From Oceanospirillum linum (GTDB lineage: Bacteria; Pseudomonadota; Gammaproteobacteria; Pseudomonadales; Halomonadaceae), in the NCBI RefSeq assembly GCF_001995095.2, contig NZ_MTSD02000001.1, positions 496,001 through 560,000 on the forward strand: a stretch of 64,000 nt of DNA, given 5' to 3'. The notes beneath the pieces were generated by a model. The model saw nothing but the letters and a program-made list of their open reading frames with translations. It made no database searches and had not been told where the DNA came from. Positions 20,764 through 31,701 of this stretch are shown here, one piece after another. Positions within the stretch are counted from its first letter, which is position 1; the number at the start of each line of letters is the position of its first letter. Position numbers and translations under genes: made by a program.

Positions 20764-21190
20764 CTCTCAACCTCAATGCGCCAGGCATTAATGCCACCCA
20801 CGCAAAGCAATAAGGTGTTTCTTTATGAACACTATGACTCATTATGGCCTGCCATACTTCATGATTATTATGCTATGCAGGCAAGCGTTAGTCAGTGCTG
20901 TTATTCCGGTTTACGTCTTTCTACCATTTCCAGGCATCAGACAACGACATGATTACCGGTTATACCAACAGCCGTATCTACTTAGGGTTACCTGCTCTAA
21001 AATCTGCAGGACAAACACATTCACGACGATATCCAAAAATAGTGAAATCAAACGTAAGTTTGTCTGATGAAAGAAATTTCTCTAACATCAGTTGCCCTAG
21101 GTTGTCTTGCCATTATGACCGGAGCCTGTCCTAAAGGTTCATCTTGTAACAGCAGGAATATTTATTTTTTTGTGCATCGGAAAAAAATTG
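20764..21190. other. Divergent intergenic region rpoE/nadB
   Basis: Over 400 bases with promoters in both directions. On the minus strand GAACCT (21135-21140) is followed 16 bases later by TCATA, a partial match to the sigma-E consensus, but it lies far (about 370 bases) from rpoE. A 48-codon plus-strand frame begins at 21067 and overlaps nadB; I do not call it a gene. No structured RNA was recognised. Confidence 0.4.
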
Positions 21191-22792
21191 ATGAGTCAGG
21201 TTTTTCAGCATGATGTTCTTATCATCGGTAGTGGCGCTGCCGGTTTATCTTTAGCTCTGCAACTGGGCGATCACTGTTCTGTTGCGGTCTTAAGCAAGAG
21301 TACCTTGGATGATGGCTCAACCCGCTGGGCACAGGGTGGCATAGCGGCGGTACTGGATACAGAAGATAGTGTTGAGTCCCATGTACGGGATACTCTGGTG
21401 GCAGGAGCAGATCTTTGCGAAGAAGAAGCTGTCCGCTTTACCGTACAAAACAGCAAAAAAAGTATCGACTGGCTGATAAGACAGGGCGTTCCTTTCACCC
21501 CTAATGATGAAACCGACAGCGACCAACCCTACCATCTGACCCGTGAAGGCGGGCACAGCCATCGCCGAATTATCCACGCAGCAGATGCAACGGGGCGGGC
21601 GGTATCTGACACCCTGATTGCCCAGGCACTGCGCAAACCGGGAATTGACATCTATACTCGTCGCATGGCCGTAGACCTGATCACCCGTCGAAAGCTGGAC
21701 GCCGAAGGCCACGGTTGCGTTGGCGCTTATGTGCTCAACTGCGATACAGAACATGTCGATGTATTCAAAGCCCGCTTTGTTATTCTAGCAACCGGCGGTG
21801 CCAGCAAAGTATATCTCTATACCAGCAACCCTGACGGTTCGTCCGGTGACGGCATCGCCATGGCTTGGCGGGCAGGCTGCCGCGTGGCCAATATGGAGTT
21901 CAATCAATTTCACCCGACATGCCTTTACCATCCGCAGGCAAAGTCCTTTCTGATTACCGAGGCCTTAAGAGGTGAAGGCGCTCACCTTCTGCTACCTGGT
22001 GGCCAGCGCTTTATGCACCATTTTGACGAGCGCAAAGAACTGGCACCCCGGGATGTGGTAGCCCGAGCCATCGATCACGAAATGAAACGACTGGGCAGTG
22101 ACTGCGTTTATCTGGATATCAGTCATAAACCGGCAGACTTCATCAGAAGCCACTTTCCAACGGTCTATGAGCGCTGCCTGGAGTATGGCATCGATATCAC
22201 AAAAGACCCGATTCCTGTCGTACCCGCAGCACACTACACCTGCGGAGGCATCGTAGTCGACACCAAAGGGCATACTGATACACCAAATCTTTATGCCATT
22301 GGTGAAGCCAGCTTTACAGGCCTGCATGGCGCTAACCGTATGGCCAGCAACTCTTTATTGGAATGTCTGGTTTACGCCGAATCTGCAGCAAAGGATATCC
22401 TCAGCAAACTTCACGACGTACCTGAACCGCCCTATGTACCCCACTGGGATGAAAGTCAGGTCACAGACTCTGACGAAGATGTCGTCATCGCCCATAACTG
22501 GGATGAACTTAGGCGTTTTATGTGGGACTACGTCGGTATAGTACGTACCAATAAGCGCCTGCAGCGTGCCAAACACCGGATTGATATGCTGAATAACGAG
22601 ATATCTGAGTATTACTCAAACTATAAGATATCAGGTGACCTGATCGAACTACGTAACCTTTCAGTGGTTGCAGACCTGATCATCCGCTCAGCTCTGATGC
22701 GCAAAGAGAGCAGAGGCCTGCATTACACCCTGGACTACCCCAACCCGAGCACTGAGCCACGTAATACTGTTTTAACCCCAGATCAGTGGTAA
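21191..22792 (+). CDS. nadB: L-aspartate oxidase NadB
   Basis: This FAD enzyme oxidises L-aspartate to iminoaspartate, the first step of de novo NAD synthesis. The 533-aa chain has the FAD dinucleotide fold [13 protein letters not shown], the [11 protein letters not shown] loop, the substrate-binding [13 protein letters not shown], the catalytic-loop [10 protein letters not shown], and [12 protein letters not shown]. The C-terminal helical domain is complete. The ATG at 21191 is chosen over an open TTG at 21170. It is divergent from rpoE, as in E. coli. Confidence 0.96.
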   Translation: MSQVFQHDVLIIGSGAAGLSLALQLGDHCSVAVLSKSTLDDGSTRWAQGGIAAVLDTEDSVESHVRDTLVAGADLCEEEAVRFTVQNSKKSIDWLIRQGVPFTPNDETDSDQPYHLTREGGHSHRRIIHAADATGRAVSDTLIAQALRKPGIDIYTRRMAVDLITRRKLDAEGHGCVGAYVLNCDTEHVDVFKARFVILATGGASKVYLYTSNPDGSSGDGIAMAWRAGCRVANMEFNQFHPTCLYHPQAKSFLITEALRGEGAHLLLPGGQRFMHHFDERKELAPRDVVARAIDHEMKRLGSDCVYLDISHKPADFIRSHFPTVYERCLEYGIDITKDPIPVVPAAHYTCGGIVVDTKGHTDTPNLYAIGEASFTGLHGANRMASNSLLECLVYAESAAKDILSKLHDVPEPPYVPHWDESQVTDSDEDVVIAHNWDELRRFMWDYVGIVRTNKRLQRAKHRIDMLNNEISEYYSNYKISGDLIELRNLSVVADLIIRSALMRKESRGLHYTLDYPNPSTEPRNTVLTPDQW

Positions 22793-22818
22793 TAACACCC
22801 TCCGCCACAGAATAAAAT

Positions 22819-22852
22819 AAAAGCCGGCTCAGAACCTGAAGCCGGCTTTTTT
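22819..22852. terminator. Bidirectional terminator between nadB and ygfX
   Basis: AAAGCCGGC (22820-22828) pairs with GCCGGCTTT (22841-22849) and has T-runs in both directions (CTTTTTTAC on plus, TTTTATTTTATT on minus). The ygfX stop codon (22829-22831) lies directly inside the stem, so its last codons form one arm. Confidence 0.8.
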
Positions 22853-23269
22853 ACTGACAAAACTCAGTAAAACTCTAAGTTTACGGAAGCTATCTTGATC
22901 CGTACTGTCACCAACAATAAAAGCACGGTAAATCTCACCGTTTTTATCCCGGAATAACAAAAACAGCCAGAAACGGTAAAAACCTATGCTACTGATCAAC
23001 TCGACGGAGCGTGAGGTGCCCGAGTGAAGCGTTAATGTCCACTGCCCATCAGCAAAAGCAATACCGCGAATATCACAGGGAAGCCCCATCAGGCCAAATA
23101 TCTTTTTGGATCGATGCCAGAAGTAAACAGCCGGAATAATAAACAGCAGATTAATCCACTGCGGATACAGGTACAGCAAAAGCAGAAAAGGGAAAGCGTG
23201 ACCTGCCAGAAGCCAGCCACGCAGTCGATCAGAGGCTCTTAAAGTTAGAAAGATCACCGTGCTCGGCAT
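22829..23269 (-). CDS. ygfX: YgfX/CptA family membrane protein
   Basis: A small inner-membrane protein of the YgfX family, named CptA in E. coli, where it was described as a toxin acting on FtsZ and MreB and paired with YgfY/SdhE. I chose the ATG at 23269 (146 aa). Two adjacent transmembrane helices lie at about 20-56 (LLAGHAFPFLLLLYLY, then INLLFIIPAVYFW), followed by a beta-rich cytoplasmic domain with the family pattern W-x-L-x-L and WLFLLFRD. It overlaps sdhE by 41 bases in another frame, the usual coupling. Confidence 0.85.
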   Translation of the reverse strand: MPSTVIFLTLRASDRLRGWLLAGHAFPFLLLLYLYPQWINLLFIIPAVYFWHRSKKIFGLMGLPCDIRGIAFADGQWTLTLHSGTSRSVELISSIGFYRFWLFLLFRDKNGEIYRAFIVGDSTDQDSFRKLRVLLSFVSKKAGFRF

Positions 23270-23507
23270 ACGCAATAATTTTTTCCAGAATGACACGATA
23301 TTCAGGCTCTTCAGGCAGATCACGCTGCATCAGCCACACAAAAAGATCCTGATCTTCGCACTCAAGCAGCTGCTCATAGCGCTGCCGATCCTCTTTGTCT
23401 AAGCCCTGAAAACAATCGCGAACGAAAGGCACCAGCATCAGATCTAATTCCCACATCCCACGACGACTCTGCCACTGCAAACGCTTAACTTCTTCTTCAA
23501 TACCCAT
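23229..23507 (-). CDS. sdhE: FAD assembly factor SdhE
   Basis: SdhE promotes covalent flavinylation of succinate dehydrogenase SdhA and of fumarate reductase. The 92-aa protein has the essential RGxxE motif (RRGMWELD, residues 15-22) followed by the family's compact helical bundle and WLMQRDLP. It was once classed as the antitoxin of YgfX. It is the first gene of the sdhE-ygfX pair and convergent with nadB. Confidence 0.93.
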   Translation of the reverse strand: MGIEEEVKRLQWQSRRGMWELDLMLVPFVRDCFQGLDKEDRQRYEQLLECEDQDLFVWLMQRDLPEEPEYRVILEKIIAYAEHGDLSNFKSL

Positions 23508-23655
23508 CTACGCACCTAAATACTTTTTAAAAGTCCCGGACGCAATTCCGAGCTGACATAGCCCATTATACCGCGCCTGAACAGCTTACCCCAGATCACT
23601 ACGACCAATGATCAAAACAAAAAACTGCTTTAACCATTGATTTTTCACTAACCTT

Positions 23656-23684
23656 TTGTTTAATACAGAGATTATCTCTATTTT
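23656..23684 (+). promoter_or_regulatory. Candidate sigma-70 promoter for ihfB
   Basis: TTGTTT (23656-23661) and TATTTT (23679-23684) are separated by 17 bases, about 90 bases before the ihfB start. The stretch 23508-23772 holds no gene. A dedicated promoter is expected because ihfB is not behind rpsA here. Confidence 0.35.
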
Positions 23685-23772
23685 ATTTTGCCGTAACCGG
23701 CCGATAATAATATTGCTTAACAGAATAACAAAGCCCATAAAAGAATAACGATCGACATGCAGGAAACAGACA

Positions 23773-24069
23773 ATGACTAAATCAGAGTTAATTGAGCAAA
23801 TAACCTTAAAACAACCCGAGCTATCAGCGAAGGAAGTTGAGGCTGCTGTTCGCATACTTCTTGAGCAAATAACCGATACACTGGCTACCGGTGGCAGAGT
23901 TGAGATTCGCGGTTTTGGCAGTTTTTCTCTGCATTACAGAGAGCCCCGTACCGGCCGCAACCCCAAGACCGGTGAATCCGTTGATCTGACCGGAAAATTT
24001 GTTCCTCATTTCAAGCCGGGAAAAGAACTTCGTGAACAGGTCGATGAAGCCAAAAAACTGCGAAGCTAA
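23773..24069 (+). CDS. ihfB: Integration host factor subunit beta
   Basis: IHF-beta forms a heterodimer with IHF-alpha and bends DNA at specific sites. The 98-aa protein has the HU/IHF fold with the DNA-binding arm [15 protein letters not shown] and the conserved [16 protein letters not shown] precedes the ATG. In E. coli and Pseudomonas ihfB directly follows rpsA; here rpsA is 12 kb away on the other strand. Confidence 0.96.
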   Translation: MTKSELIEQITLKQPELSAKEVEAAVRILLEQITDTLATGGRVEIRGFGSFSLHYREPRTGRNPKTGESVDLTGKFVPHFKPGKELREQVDEAKKLRS

Positions 24070-24187
24070 TATGCCGTGCCTTGCAGTTTAAACTTCCGGG
24101 CTTGGACATCTGCTCTTTTTCATTAATGAGATTCCTGTCTAATGCTGGCATAATCCAGCCATACCCAATCAGATAACAGGAGTTAAG

Positions 24188-24499
24188 ATGCGTTGGCTTA
24201 AAAGCGGTATTCTCTTTGTTGTGGTCTTAACACTTCTGATCACCGGCGTGCTTTTTTCTTCCCGAAACACAACACCCTACGCCATCGACCTACTGATTTT
24301 CCGCCTACCGGAAATCAGCATTTCTTTGCTTATTCTGGGCAGTTTGGTTATCGGTCTTGTCACAGGCTGGTTACTATCGCTTACTACCTTTGTCCGCCTG
24401 AAAGCCTCTCAGTTACGCAGTGAAAAAGCTTTGAAAACTGCTCAAAAAGAGCTGGATACCCTAAGAATATCTGGTTTAAAGGACAGTCAGAATGAATGA
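24188..24499 (+). CDS. lapA: Lipopolysaccharide assembly protein LapA
   Basis: An inner-membrane protein that works with LapB in controlling LPS synthesis. The 103-aa chain has two transmembrane helices (about 6-24 and 45-67) and a C-terminal coiled coil (LRSEKALKTAQKELDTLR). CAGGAG precedes the start. It overlaps lapB by 8 bases. Confidence 0.9.
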   Translation: MRWLKSGILFVVVLTLLITGVLFSSRNTTPYAIDLLIFRLPEISISLLILGSLVIGLVTGWLLSLTTFVRLKASQLRSEKALKTAQKELDTLRISGLKDSQNE

Positions 24500-25670
24500 A
24501 ATGCTACTGCTGATCATTCTGGTCACAGCAATAGCAACCGGCTTTTTTCTTGGTCAAAAAACCAAAAATAAAAGCAGGGGGCGCAAGGTTCCCCTGACAG
24601 AAAACAGCCTGAATAAAGATTATTTTACCGGCCTGACCTACCTTTTAAATGACCAACAGGATCAGGCAATAGAAACTTTTATGCGGGTTCTTGAAATCAA
24701 TCCAGAGACCGTTGACACCCATATTGCCATGGGTAACCTTTTCCGCAGTAAAGGCGAAACAGAAAAAGCGATCCGCCTGCATCAGAATCTCTTTGCCCGC
24801 CCAACGTTAAGCAAGCCACTGACTCAGCAGGTTCAATTGGAGCTTGCCCGTGATTTTTTCGCCGCAGGCCTGTTTGACCGTGCAGAGCGCCTACTGCTTG
24901 AGATAACGAAAGCTCACTCAGACGACATCCGCTTACAGGTTCTTAAGCTGCTACTGCGCATCTATGAGCAGGAAAAAGAATGGCAAAAGGCCATTGATAT
25001 CAGCGGGAACAGGCTTCTGAGAGACTTACCGGAACAGCGCATCGCAATAGCCCATTACTATTGTGAACTTGCGGAGCATCTGCTCAAACAAAACGAAACC
25101 ATACAAGCAAAAAAATATTTAAAGCAGGCCCTTTACAATGACCCGAACTGCATTCGCGCGAACTGGTCAACAGCCCATCTTGAACTCAAAAACAAAAATA
25201 TCCGTAAAGGCAAATCTCTTCTGCTGAGAATTCCACAACAGGACAAACGCTACTACTCCCTGGTATTACCGGAGCTAAGCAGCATCATGTCAGAAAAAGA
25301 GCTCAGCCCTGTACTGAATGAAGCACTGGAAGCCTTTCCATCACAAACAGCTCTTAGTCTTAAAACCAACCTGATCCGGCAAAAACATGGGGCTCGCTCA
25401 TCTCTGGAGTATCTGGAGGCTTATTCTACGCGCCAGCAAAGTGCCTCCCCCTATGTAGCAACACTTGAGATACAGTTGATACGGGAGCTGACACCTTCGG
25501 AAGATATACACGGGCACCTGACTCAACTGGAGCAACAGCTTACCCGTTATGAAAACAAGCAACACAAGTCCCGCTGTATAAGCTGCGGTTTCAAAAGTAA
25601 CCACAGCCCTCTTTGGCAGTGCCACAAATGTCGTAGCTGGGGAACCGTAAGGCCTGATGATATGCTTTAA
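24492..25670 (+). CDS. lapB: Lipopolysaccharide assembly protein LapB (YciM)
   Basis: LapB is an inner-membrane tetratricopeptide protein that recruits LpxC to FtsH for degradation and so limits LPS synthesis. The 392-aa chain has one N-terminal transmembrane helix (about 2-20), about nine TPR units (e.g. YFTGLTYLLNDQQDQAIETF), and a C-terminal rubredoxin-type metal site with CISC and CHKC. The length matches E. coli LapB (389). It follows ihfB and lapA as in other gammaproteobacteria, but pyrF, usually next in line, faces it here. Confidence 0.94.
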   Translation: MNEMLLLIILVTAIATGFFLGQKTKNKSRGRKVPLTENSLNKDYFTGLTYLLNDQQDQAIETFMRVLEINPETVDTHIAMGNLFRSKGETEKAIRLHQNLFARPTLSKPLTQQVQLELARDFFAAGLFDRAERLLLEITKAHSDDIRLQVLKLLLRIYEQEKEWQKAIDISGNRLLRDLPEQRIAIAHYYCELAEHLLKQNETIQAKKYLKQALYNDPNCIRANWSTAHLELKNKNIRKGKSLLLRIPQQDKRYYSLVLPELSSIMSEKELSPVLNEALEAFPSQTALSLKTNLIRQKHGARSSLEYLEAYSTRQQSASPYVATLEIQLIRELTPSEDIHGHLTQLEQQLTRYENKQHKSRCISCGFKSNHSPLWQCHKCRSWGTVRPDDML

Positions 25671-25726
25671 GGCACCAGACAAAGAACACGCCCCCCACAA
25701 GCCCTCTCCCCATAGCCGCTTCCTTC

Positions 25727-26440
25727 TCAGCTTCTTACAGATGCGATCTCACCCTCAATCAGAGCCAACGCCTGCATAGGGTCTTCAGCCTGAGTGATAG
25801 GGCGACCGATAACCAGGTAATCACTGCCATCAATCAAAGCCTGTCCGGGTGTAACGACACGTTGTTGGTCACCCTTCGCAGCAAAAGAAGGACGAATACC
25901 CGGCGTAATCAACTGAAAGCTTCTCGGCAATGCTTCACGCAGCATGATCGCCTCCTGAGCAGAACATACGACACCATCCAACCCGGCCTGCTCAGTAAGA
26001 GCAGCCAGGTGCATCACCTGTTCTGCAGGGGTCGCATGGACGCCGGTTTCACGTAACTGCTGTTCATTCATACTGGTAAGTACAGTCACTGCAATCAATA
26101 AAGTATCATGACCGGCGCCCCGCAAACGCGCCAAAGACTCCTCCATCATAGGACGGCCGCCACAAGCATGAACGTTAACCATCCAGGCACCACTGTCCGC
26201 AGCAGCCAGAACAGCCTGAGCGGTTGTATTTGGAATATCATGAAACTTCAGATCCAGAAAGACCTTAAAACCTCGTTTGGTCAAAGCCGCAACAATAGAT
26301 GGACCTGACCGGGTGAAAAGCTCTTTACCCACTTTAAGCTGACAACGTCCCGGCTCAAGCTGATCCACAAATGCTAACGCCTGTTCGGCGTTTGGATAAT
26401 CAAGAGCAACAATAATCGGATTTTCTGTAAATAGAGACAT
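25727..26440 (-). CDS. pyrF: Orotidine 5'-phosphate decarboxylase
   Basis: PyrF converts OMP to UMP in the last step of pyrimidine synthesis. The 237-aa TIM barrel has the catalytic [10 protein letters not shown] motif, IIVALDYP at the N-terminus, the phosphate-binding TPGIRP and the C-terminal VIGRPIT. AGAGGAAAA precedes the ATG. It is convergent with lapB. Confidence 0.96.
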   Translation of the reverse strand: MSLFTENPIIVALDYPNAEQALAFVDQLEPGRCQLKVGKELFTRSGPSIVAALTKRGFKVFLDLKFHDIPNTTAQAVLAAADSGAWMVNVHACGGRPMMEESLARLRGAGHDTLLIAVTVLTSMNEQQLRETGVHATPAEQVMHLAALTEQAGLDGVVCSAQEAIMLREALPRSFQLITPGIRPSFAAKGDQQRVVTPGQALIDGSDYLVIGRPITQAEDPMQALALIEGEIASVRS

Positions 26441-26625
26441 CGGTTTTCCTCTGCAGTGAGTGCGCGCACATTATAAAGCCTGCCCTGAAAGGGTACAGGA
26501 CAAATTCTCCCAAAAATTATCAGGCATATAAAAGTTAGATTAAAACCAAAGTCTATCAGGCAAATTGCCATTTTTTTTCTATGGTTAAAAAGCAATATAT
26601 GGAAAAAACCAACAGAGGACGTTTT

Positions 26626-26961
26626 ATGATGGTTAAGCACTTACCCTGCAAAAAAAGCCTGATGACCGCTTTCTTAATCGCGGTTTCCTTCCTGGGCAGC
26701 CCGGCATTGAAAGCTGAAGCGAAAACAACAGAGCAAACAGCCTCGGTCGCAACAACGACTCTGCAGGCTTCTGTTGTCAACATCAATCAGGCAGACTTAT
26801 CCAAGCTACAGGATCTGAAAGGAATTGGACCTGCCAAAGCACAGCGCATTCTGGATTTTCGAAACCAGCATGGCCCCTTCAAAAGCATTGAAGCGCTAAC
26901 TCAAGTGAAAGGTATCAATCTGAGAATTCTGGAACAAAACAAAGGGAGGATCAAAATCTGA
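26626..26961 (+). CDS. ComEA-like helix-hairpin-helix protein
   Basis: A small exported protein with one ComEA-type helix-hairpin-helix domain, a fold that binds DNA non-specifically; relatives act in DNA uptake. I chose the ATG at 26626 (111 aa) with GAGGA six bases upstream; the next codon is also ATG. A signal peptide with a basic start and hydrophobic core (TAFLIAVSFLGS) ends near LKAEA. The domain is VNINQADLSKLQDLKGIG, then KAQRILDFRNQHGPF and the second hairpin LTQVKGI. Without ComEC or other competence genes nearby, a role in transformation is only a guess. Confidence 0.85.
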   Translation: MMVKHLPCKKSLMTAFLIAVSFLGSPALKAEAKTTEQTASVATTTLQASVVNINQADLSKLQDLKGIGPAKAQRILDFRNQHGPFKSIEALTQVKGINLRILEQNKGRIKI

Positions 26962-26973
26962 TTTCGATACACA

Positions 26974-27005
26974 TAAAAAAAGGAAGGTTTGCACCTTCCT
27001 TTTTA
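26974..27005. terminator. Bidirectional terminator
   Basis: AAAGGAAGG (26979-26987) pairs with CCTTCCTTT (26994-27002), with an A-run before and T-run after. It serves the ComEA-like gene and the convergent SDR gene. Confidence 0.85.
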
Positions 27006-27031
27006 CAATCTATCCTATCCAACCATCAGAA

Positions 27032-27793
27032 TCAGATACGCAGACCACCATCGCACTCAATGACACGACCGGTGAAATAATCATTTTCAATAATGTACTC
27101 AACAGAGTGAGCGATTTCGTCAGGCTTGCCCAGACGTTTCATAGGAATCACTGAGCACACTTTTTCCAGTGCTTCAGGCTTCATACCAGCCGTCATATCA
27201 GTTTCGATAAATCCAGGTGCGATCGCACCTACACGAATACCGTAACGGGACAGTTCTTTGGCCCAGGTTACCGCCATATTAGCAACACCAGCTTTAGCAG
27301 CAGTATAGTTAGTCTGACCCAGGTTGCCGGAGCGGGAGATACTGGAGATATTAATAATAACCCCTGGAATATCACGCTCAATCATTTGGCATGCAGCTTC
27401 ACGGGCACACAGAAATACACCCGTCAGGTTTACATCAATAACCTGCTGCCACTGCTCAAGGCTCATCTTCTGCTGAACCTGGCCGTCTTTCGCCTTGATA
27501 AACAAGCCATCGCGAGTGATACCTGCATTATTAACCAGAACATCCAGGCGACCGAATTCAGTTGCGATTTTATTAAAAGTTGCTTCTACTTCAGCTTCCT
27601 GAGCAACATTCGCAATATAGGTTTTTGCCTCAGAACCAGCTTCTTTTACCAGACTGGCTGTTTCATCCAGTTTTTCCTGGTTCAAATCAACCAATGCTAA
27701 CTTGGCGCCTTTAGCCGCCAGACGCAGAGCCATCTGGCGTCCCAGACCCTGACCACCACCTGTAATTACAACAACTTTATCCTGTAAATCCAT
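27032..27793 (-). CDS. SDR family oxidoreductase (FabG-like)
   Basis: A short-chain dehydrogenase/reductase resembling 3-oxoacyl-ACP or acetoacetyl-CoA reductases. The 253-aa chain has the NADP-binding GGGQGLGR, the NNAG motif, the catalytic Ser of the [12 protein letters not shown] region, and YTAAK with the catalytic Tyr and Lys. It ends [12 protein letters not shown]. The ATG at 27793 is preceded by AGGGGG. Substrate is not knowable from sequence alone, since there is no fatty acid or PHA cluster beside it. Confidence 0.85.
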   Translation of the reverse strand: MDLQDKVVVITGGGQGLGRQMALRLAAKGAKLALVDLNQEKLDETASLVKEAGSEAKTYIANVAQEAEVEATFNKIATEFGRLDVLVNNAGITRDGLFIKAKDGQVQQKMSLEQWQQVIDVNLTGVFLCAREAACQMIERDIPGVIINISSISRSGNLGQTNYTAAKAGVANMAVTWAKELSRYGIRVGAIAPGFIETDMTAGMKPEALEKVCSVIPMKRLGKPDEIAHSVEYIIENDYFTGRVIECDGGLRI

Positions 27794-28013
27794 CACGACC
27801 CCCTGGGCTTCTTACATGGCGTCATCGCCACTTATATTAGGTTTGAATACTTTCTTAATTTTGTGCATCGCAATATAACCCATTTTTTTTAAGTTGCGAA
27901 CCCTGTTTTTCGCATCTGCAACACAAAAAAGAAAGTGAGGTGGCAGATTGAACAGGATTGAAATCCTCATTCTCTATCCCAATATCTGAGTTCAGACAAT
28001 CAGGAAACGACTT

Positions 28014-28508
28014 ATGAATAAATTTTTGCTCTTATTTATCGCAGTACCTCTGATCGAAATGGTTGTTCTGATTAAGATTGGACAACAGATCGGAGCACTC
28101 TCTACTATTGCTCTGGTCATATTGACTGCGATCATAGGTATTGCTCTTCTCAAGCAGCAGGGCATAGCGATGCTTAACCGGGCTAACTGGAAAATTAATC
28201 AGGGGCAAATTCCTGCCAGAGAAATGGCTGAAGGCATTGTCCTGGCAGCAGGGGGAGCATTGCTACTAACACCTGGTTTCGTTACCGACGCTCTGGGTTT
28301 TATCTGTATTTTGCCGGGCAGCCGTCATTTTCTTTTAAACCAGGTCTTGAAAAATATCAGCATTAACCCTATCCATCAGACACATGAACAAACCCATTGG
28401 CACGATACTCAAAGCAGCCAGAGGGATACGTATCACCGACACACCCCGCAAGAGAACAAAAAAGACTCTGGCAATGTGCTTGAAGGTGATTACGAAAGGA
28501 AAAAATAA
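28014..28508 (+). CDS. fxsA: FxsA family membrane protein
   Basis: An inner-membrane protein; in E. coli overproduction of FxsA relieves exclusion of phage T7 by the F plasmid, and its normal job is unknown. The 164-aa chain has hydrophobic segments at about 3-20, 26-46 and 75-100 with the family pattern P-L-x-E (VPLIEMVVLIKIG) and LLLTPGFVTDALG, then a His/Gln-rich polar tail. It sits just upstream of groES, as in E. coli. Confidence 0.9.
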   Translation: MNKFLLLFIAVPLIEMVVLIKIGQQIGALSTIALVILTAIIGIALLKQQGIAMLNRANWKINQGQIPAREMAEGIVLAAGGALLLTPGFVTDALGFICILPGSRHFLLNQVLKNISINPIHQTHEQTHWHDTQSSQRDTYHRHTPQENKKDSGNVLEGDYERKK

Positions 28509-28521
28509 TTTTCCTAAGCCA

Positions 28522-28548
28522 TTGAATTGAAAAAGCATGTCCCCATTA
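28522..28548 (+). promoter_or_regulatory. Heat-shock (sigma-32) promoter of groESL
   Basis: TTGAAT (28522-28527) and CCCCATTA (28541-28548) are 13 bases apart, a close match to the RpoH consensus CTTGAA / CCCCATNT. It lies about 100 bases before groES. A small GCCC-TTCG-GGGC hairpin follows in the leader. Confidence 0.8.
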
Positions 28549-28651
28549 AAAGGGCATAGCTTTGAGCCCTTCGGGGCAAAACCAAAACATCCGGTTATAC
28601 CGGAACTTTAAAGATTGAATATTAACGATCTTTTTTAGGAGTGATTTGAGA

Positions 28652-28942
28652 ATGAAAATCCGTCCTTTGCATGACCGCGTAGTAATCCGCCGCAAAGAAG
28701 AAGAAACCACCACAGCAAGTGGTATTGTTCTGCCAGGCTCTGCTGCAGAGAAGCCTAACCAAGGTGAAGTAGTAGCAGTCGGTCAGGGTCGCGTTCTTAA
28801 TAACGGCGAGCTTCAGGCTGTGAGCGTTAAAGAAGGTGACACCGTTCTGTTTGGTCCTTATGCCAGCAACACTGTAAAAATTGATGGTGAAGAATTGCTG
28901 ATCATGAGCGAAAGCGAAATCTATGCTGTCTTAGAAAGCTAA
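28652..28942 (+). CDS. groES: Co-chaperonin GroES
   Basis: The seven-fold ring lid of the GroEL folding chamber. The 96-aa chain has [13 protein letters not shown], the mobile loop with TASGIVLPG, and [14 protein letters not shown] precedes the ATG at 28652. It is followed by groEL after 61 bases. Confidence 0.97.
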   Translation: MKIRPLHDRVVIRRKEEETTTASGIVLPGSAAEKPNQGEVVAVGQGRVLNNGELQAVSVKEGDTVLFGPYASNTVKIDGEELLIMSESEIYAVLES

Positions 28943-28988
28943 TTCAGTTTGACGCATTTGTACTTATCAACAGACAACAATTTACTGA

Positions 28989-30653
<1,665 letters not shown>

Positions 30654-30675
30654 TCATCAGCCCTGCCATCGGGAA

Positions 30676-30754
30676 CAGCGCCTCTGTTAGGCGCTGATCT
30701 CTGATACCATAAGCCTCGCTGAATGCTTTAACCGGCAGCAGCGGGGCTTTTTTC
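30676..30754 (+). terminator. groEL terminator region (two hairpins)
   Basis: CAGCGCC (30676-30682) pairs with GGCGCTG (30690-30696). A second stem, AAGCCTCGCTG (30711-30721) with CAGCGGGGCTT (30739-30749, one G-T pair), is followed by a run of T. The second is the likely terminator. Confidence 0.75.
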
Positions 30755-30881
30755 GCCTGTTGTTTTTCAGCCTGCAGCCTCAGTCCGTTTACGGTATCCT
30801 TGCCCGCTTCAGATTAACCGCTCAGCACTCAATACACGCCCGGTATAATCTCTCCAAATTTAGCGCTTTTATGGATCACTT

Positions 30882-31619
30882 ATGCTCGAAAAAATTCGCA
30901 TTGTTCTGGTTAATACTTATCACCCCGGCAACATTGGCTCTGCTGCACGGGCGATGAAGGTGATGGGACTGGATCGCCTTTATCTGGTTTCCCCGAATCA
31001 GTTCCCCCATGAAGACGCCAATACCATGGCTGCCGGTGCCGAAGATATTCTGGACAAGATTGTGCTCTGCGAAACGCTGGAAGACGCTGTCGGAGACTGT
31101 GAGCATGTGATTGCCACCAGTGCCCGCCCACGTTCCCACCAGGTGCCCGCGATGACACCCCCTGAATGTGCCCTCTTTGCTCATCAGACACCGGCCGCTG
31201 AAGAGGTTGCAATTGTCTTTGGCCGCGAGCGTAGCGGCCTGACTACAGAAGAATATGAACTGTGTAACAAACACGTGTTTATTCCGGCAAACCCCGACTA
31301 TTCAATTCTGAATATGGCCTCTGCTGTTCAGATCATCGCTTACGAGCTGTACCAGAAAAGTCTGACTCACTTTGAGCCAGTGAAAAAAGAGATGGAACGC
31401 CCCAGTGCCAAAGAGATGAAGTTTTTTCTGCAACGTATGGAAGAGCGCCTGGATGACGCCGGTTATTTCAAAGGAAAGCCAAAAGATGTCACCTTGGGCA
31501 AATTACGGGCCTACTTTCAGCGCAGCCTACCGGAAAAGGCAGAGCTTAGCTTACTGCAGGGGATACTGACCCGCCTGGAATCAGAGGAAGATTGGCAACG
31601 TCGGCAACAGATAAAATGA
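30882..31619 (+). CDS. trmJ: tRNA (cytidine/uridine-2'-O-)-methyltransferase TrmJ
   Basis: TrmJ 2'-O-methylates position 32 of several tRNAs. The 245-aa SPOUT protein has motif 1 with YHPGNIGSAARAMK, the SAM-knot motif 2 FGRERSGLTTEE and motif 3 SILNMASAVQI, and a C-terminal helical extension typical of TrmJ. It lies between groEL and a bidirectional terminator. Confidence 0.93.
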   Translation: MLEKIRIVLVNTYHPGNIGSAARAMKVMGLDRLYLVSPNQFPHEDANTMAAGAEDILDKIVLCETLEDAVGDCEHVIATSARPRSHQVPAMTPPECALFAHQTPAAEEVAIVFGRERSGLTTEEYELCNKHVFIPANPDYSILNMASAVQIIAYELYQKSLTHFEPVKKEMERPSAKEMKFFLQRMEERLDDAGYFKGKPKDVTLGKLRAYFQRSLPEKAELSLLQGILTRLESEEDWQRRQQIK

Positions 31620-31634
31620 TAGATGAAAAAGCAT

Positions 31635-31665
31635 CCGGCCAGCCTTTCAGCTGGCCGGGTACTTT
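31635..31665. terminator. Bidirectional terminator between trmJ and a chemoreceptor gene
   Basis: CCGGCCAGC (31635-31643) pairs with GCTGGCCGG (31650-31658). GTACTTTC follows on the plus strand and ATGCTTTTTC on the minus strand. Confidence 0.75.
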
Positions 31666-31701
31666 CAAAGAAACAGCTGTCTCTGATCAGCAGCCTGAAA
31701 C

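Noticed and set aside
21119-21140. Possible sigma-E promoter for rpoE (GAACCT-N16-TCATA on the minus strand)
   Set aside because: The -10 matches poorly and the site is about 370 bases from rpoE; not strong enough to call.
21067-21213. A 48-codon plus-strand frame with a hydrophobic, lipoprotein-like start upstream of nadB
   Set aside because: No ribosome-binding site, a poor lipobox (TGAC), and overlap with the nadB start in another frame.
22829-23507. sdhE-ygfX as a new toxin-antitoxin system
   Set aside because: The pair matches the known SdhE flavinylation factor and YgfX membrane protein; the toxin-antitoxin reading is an older proposal and nothing here is new.
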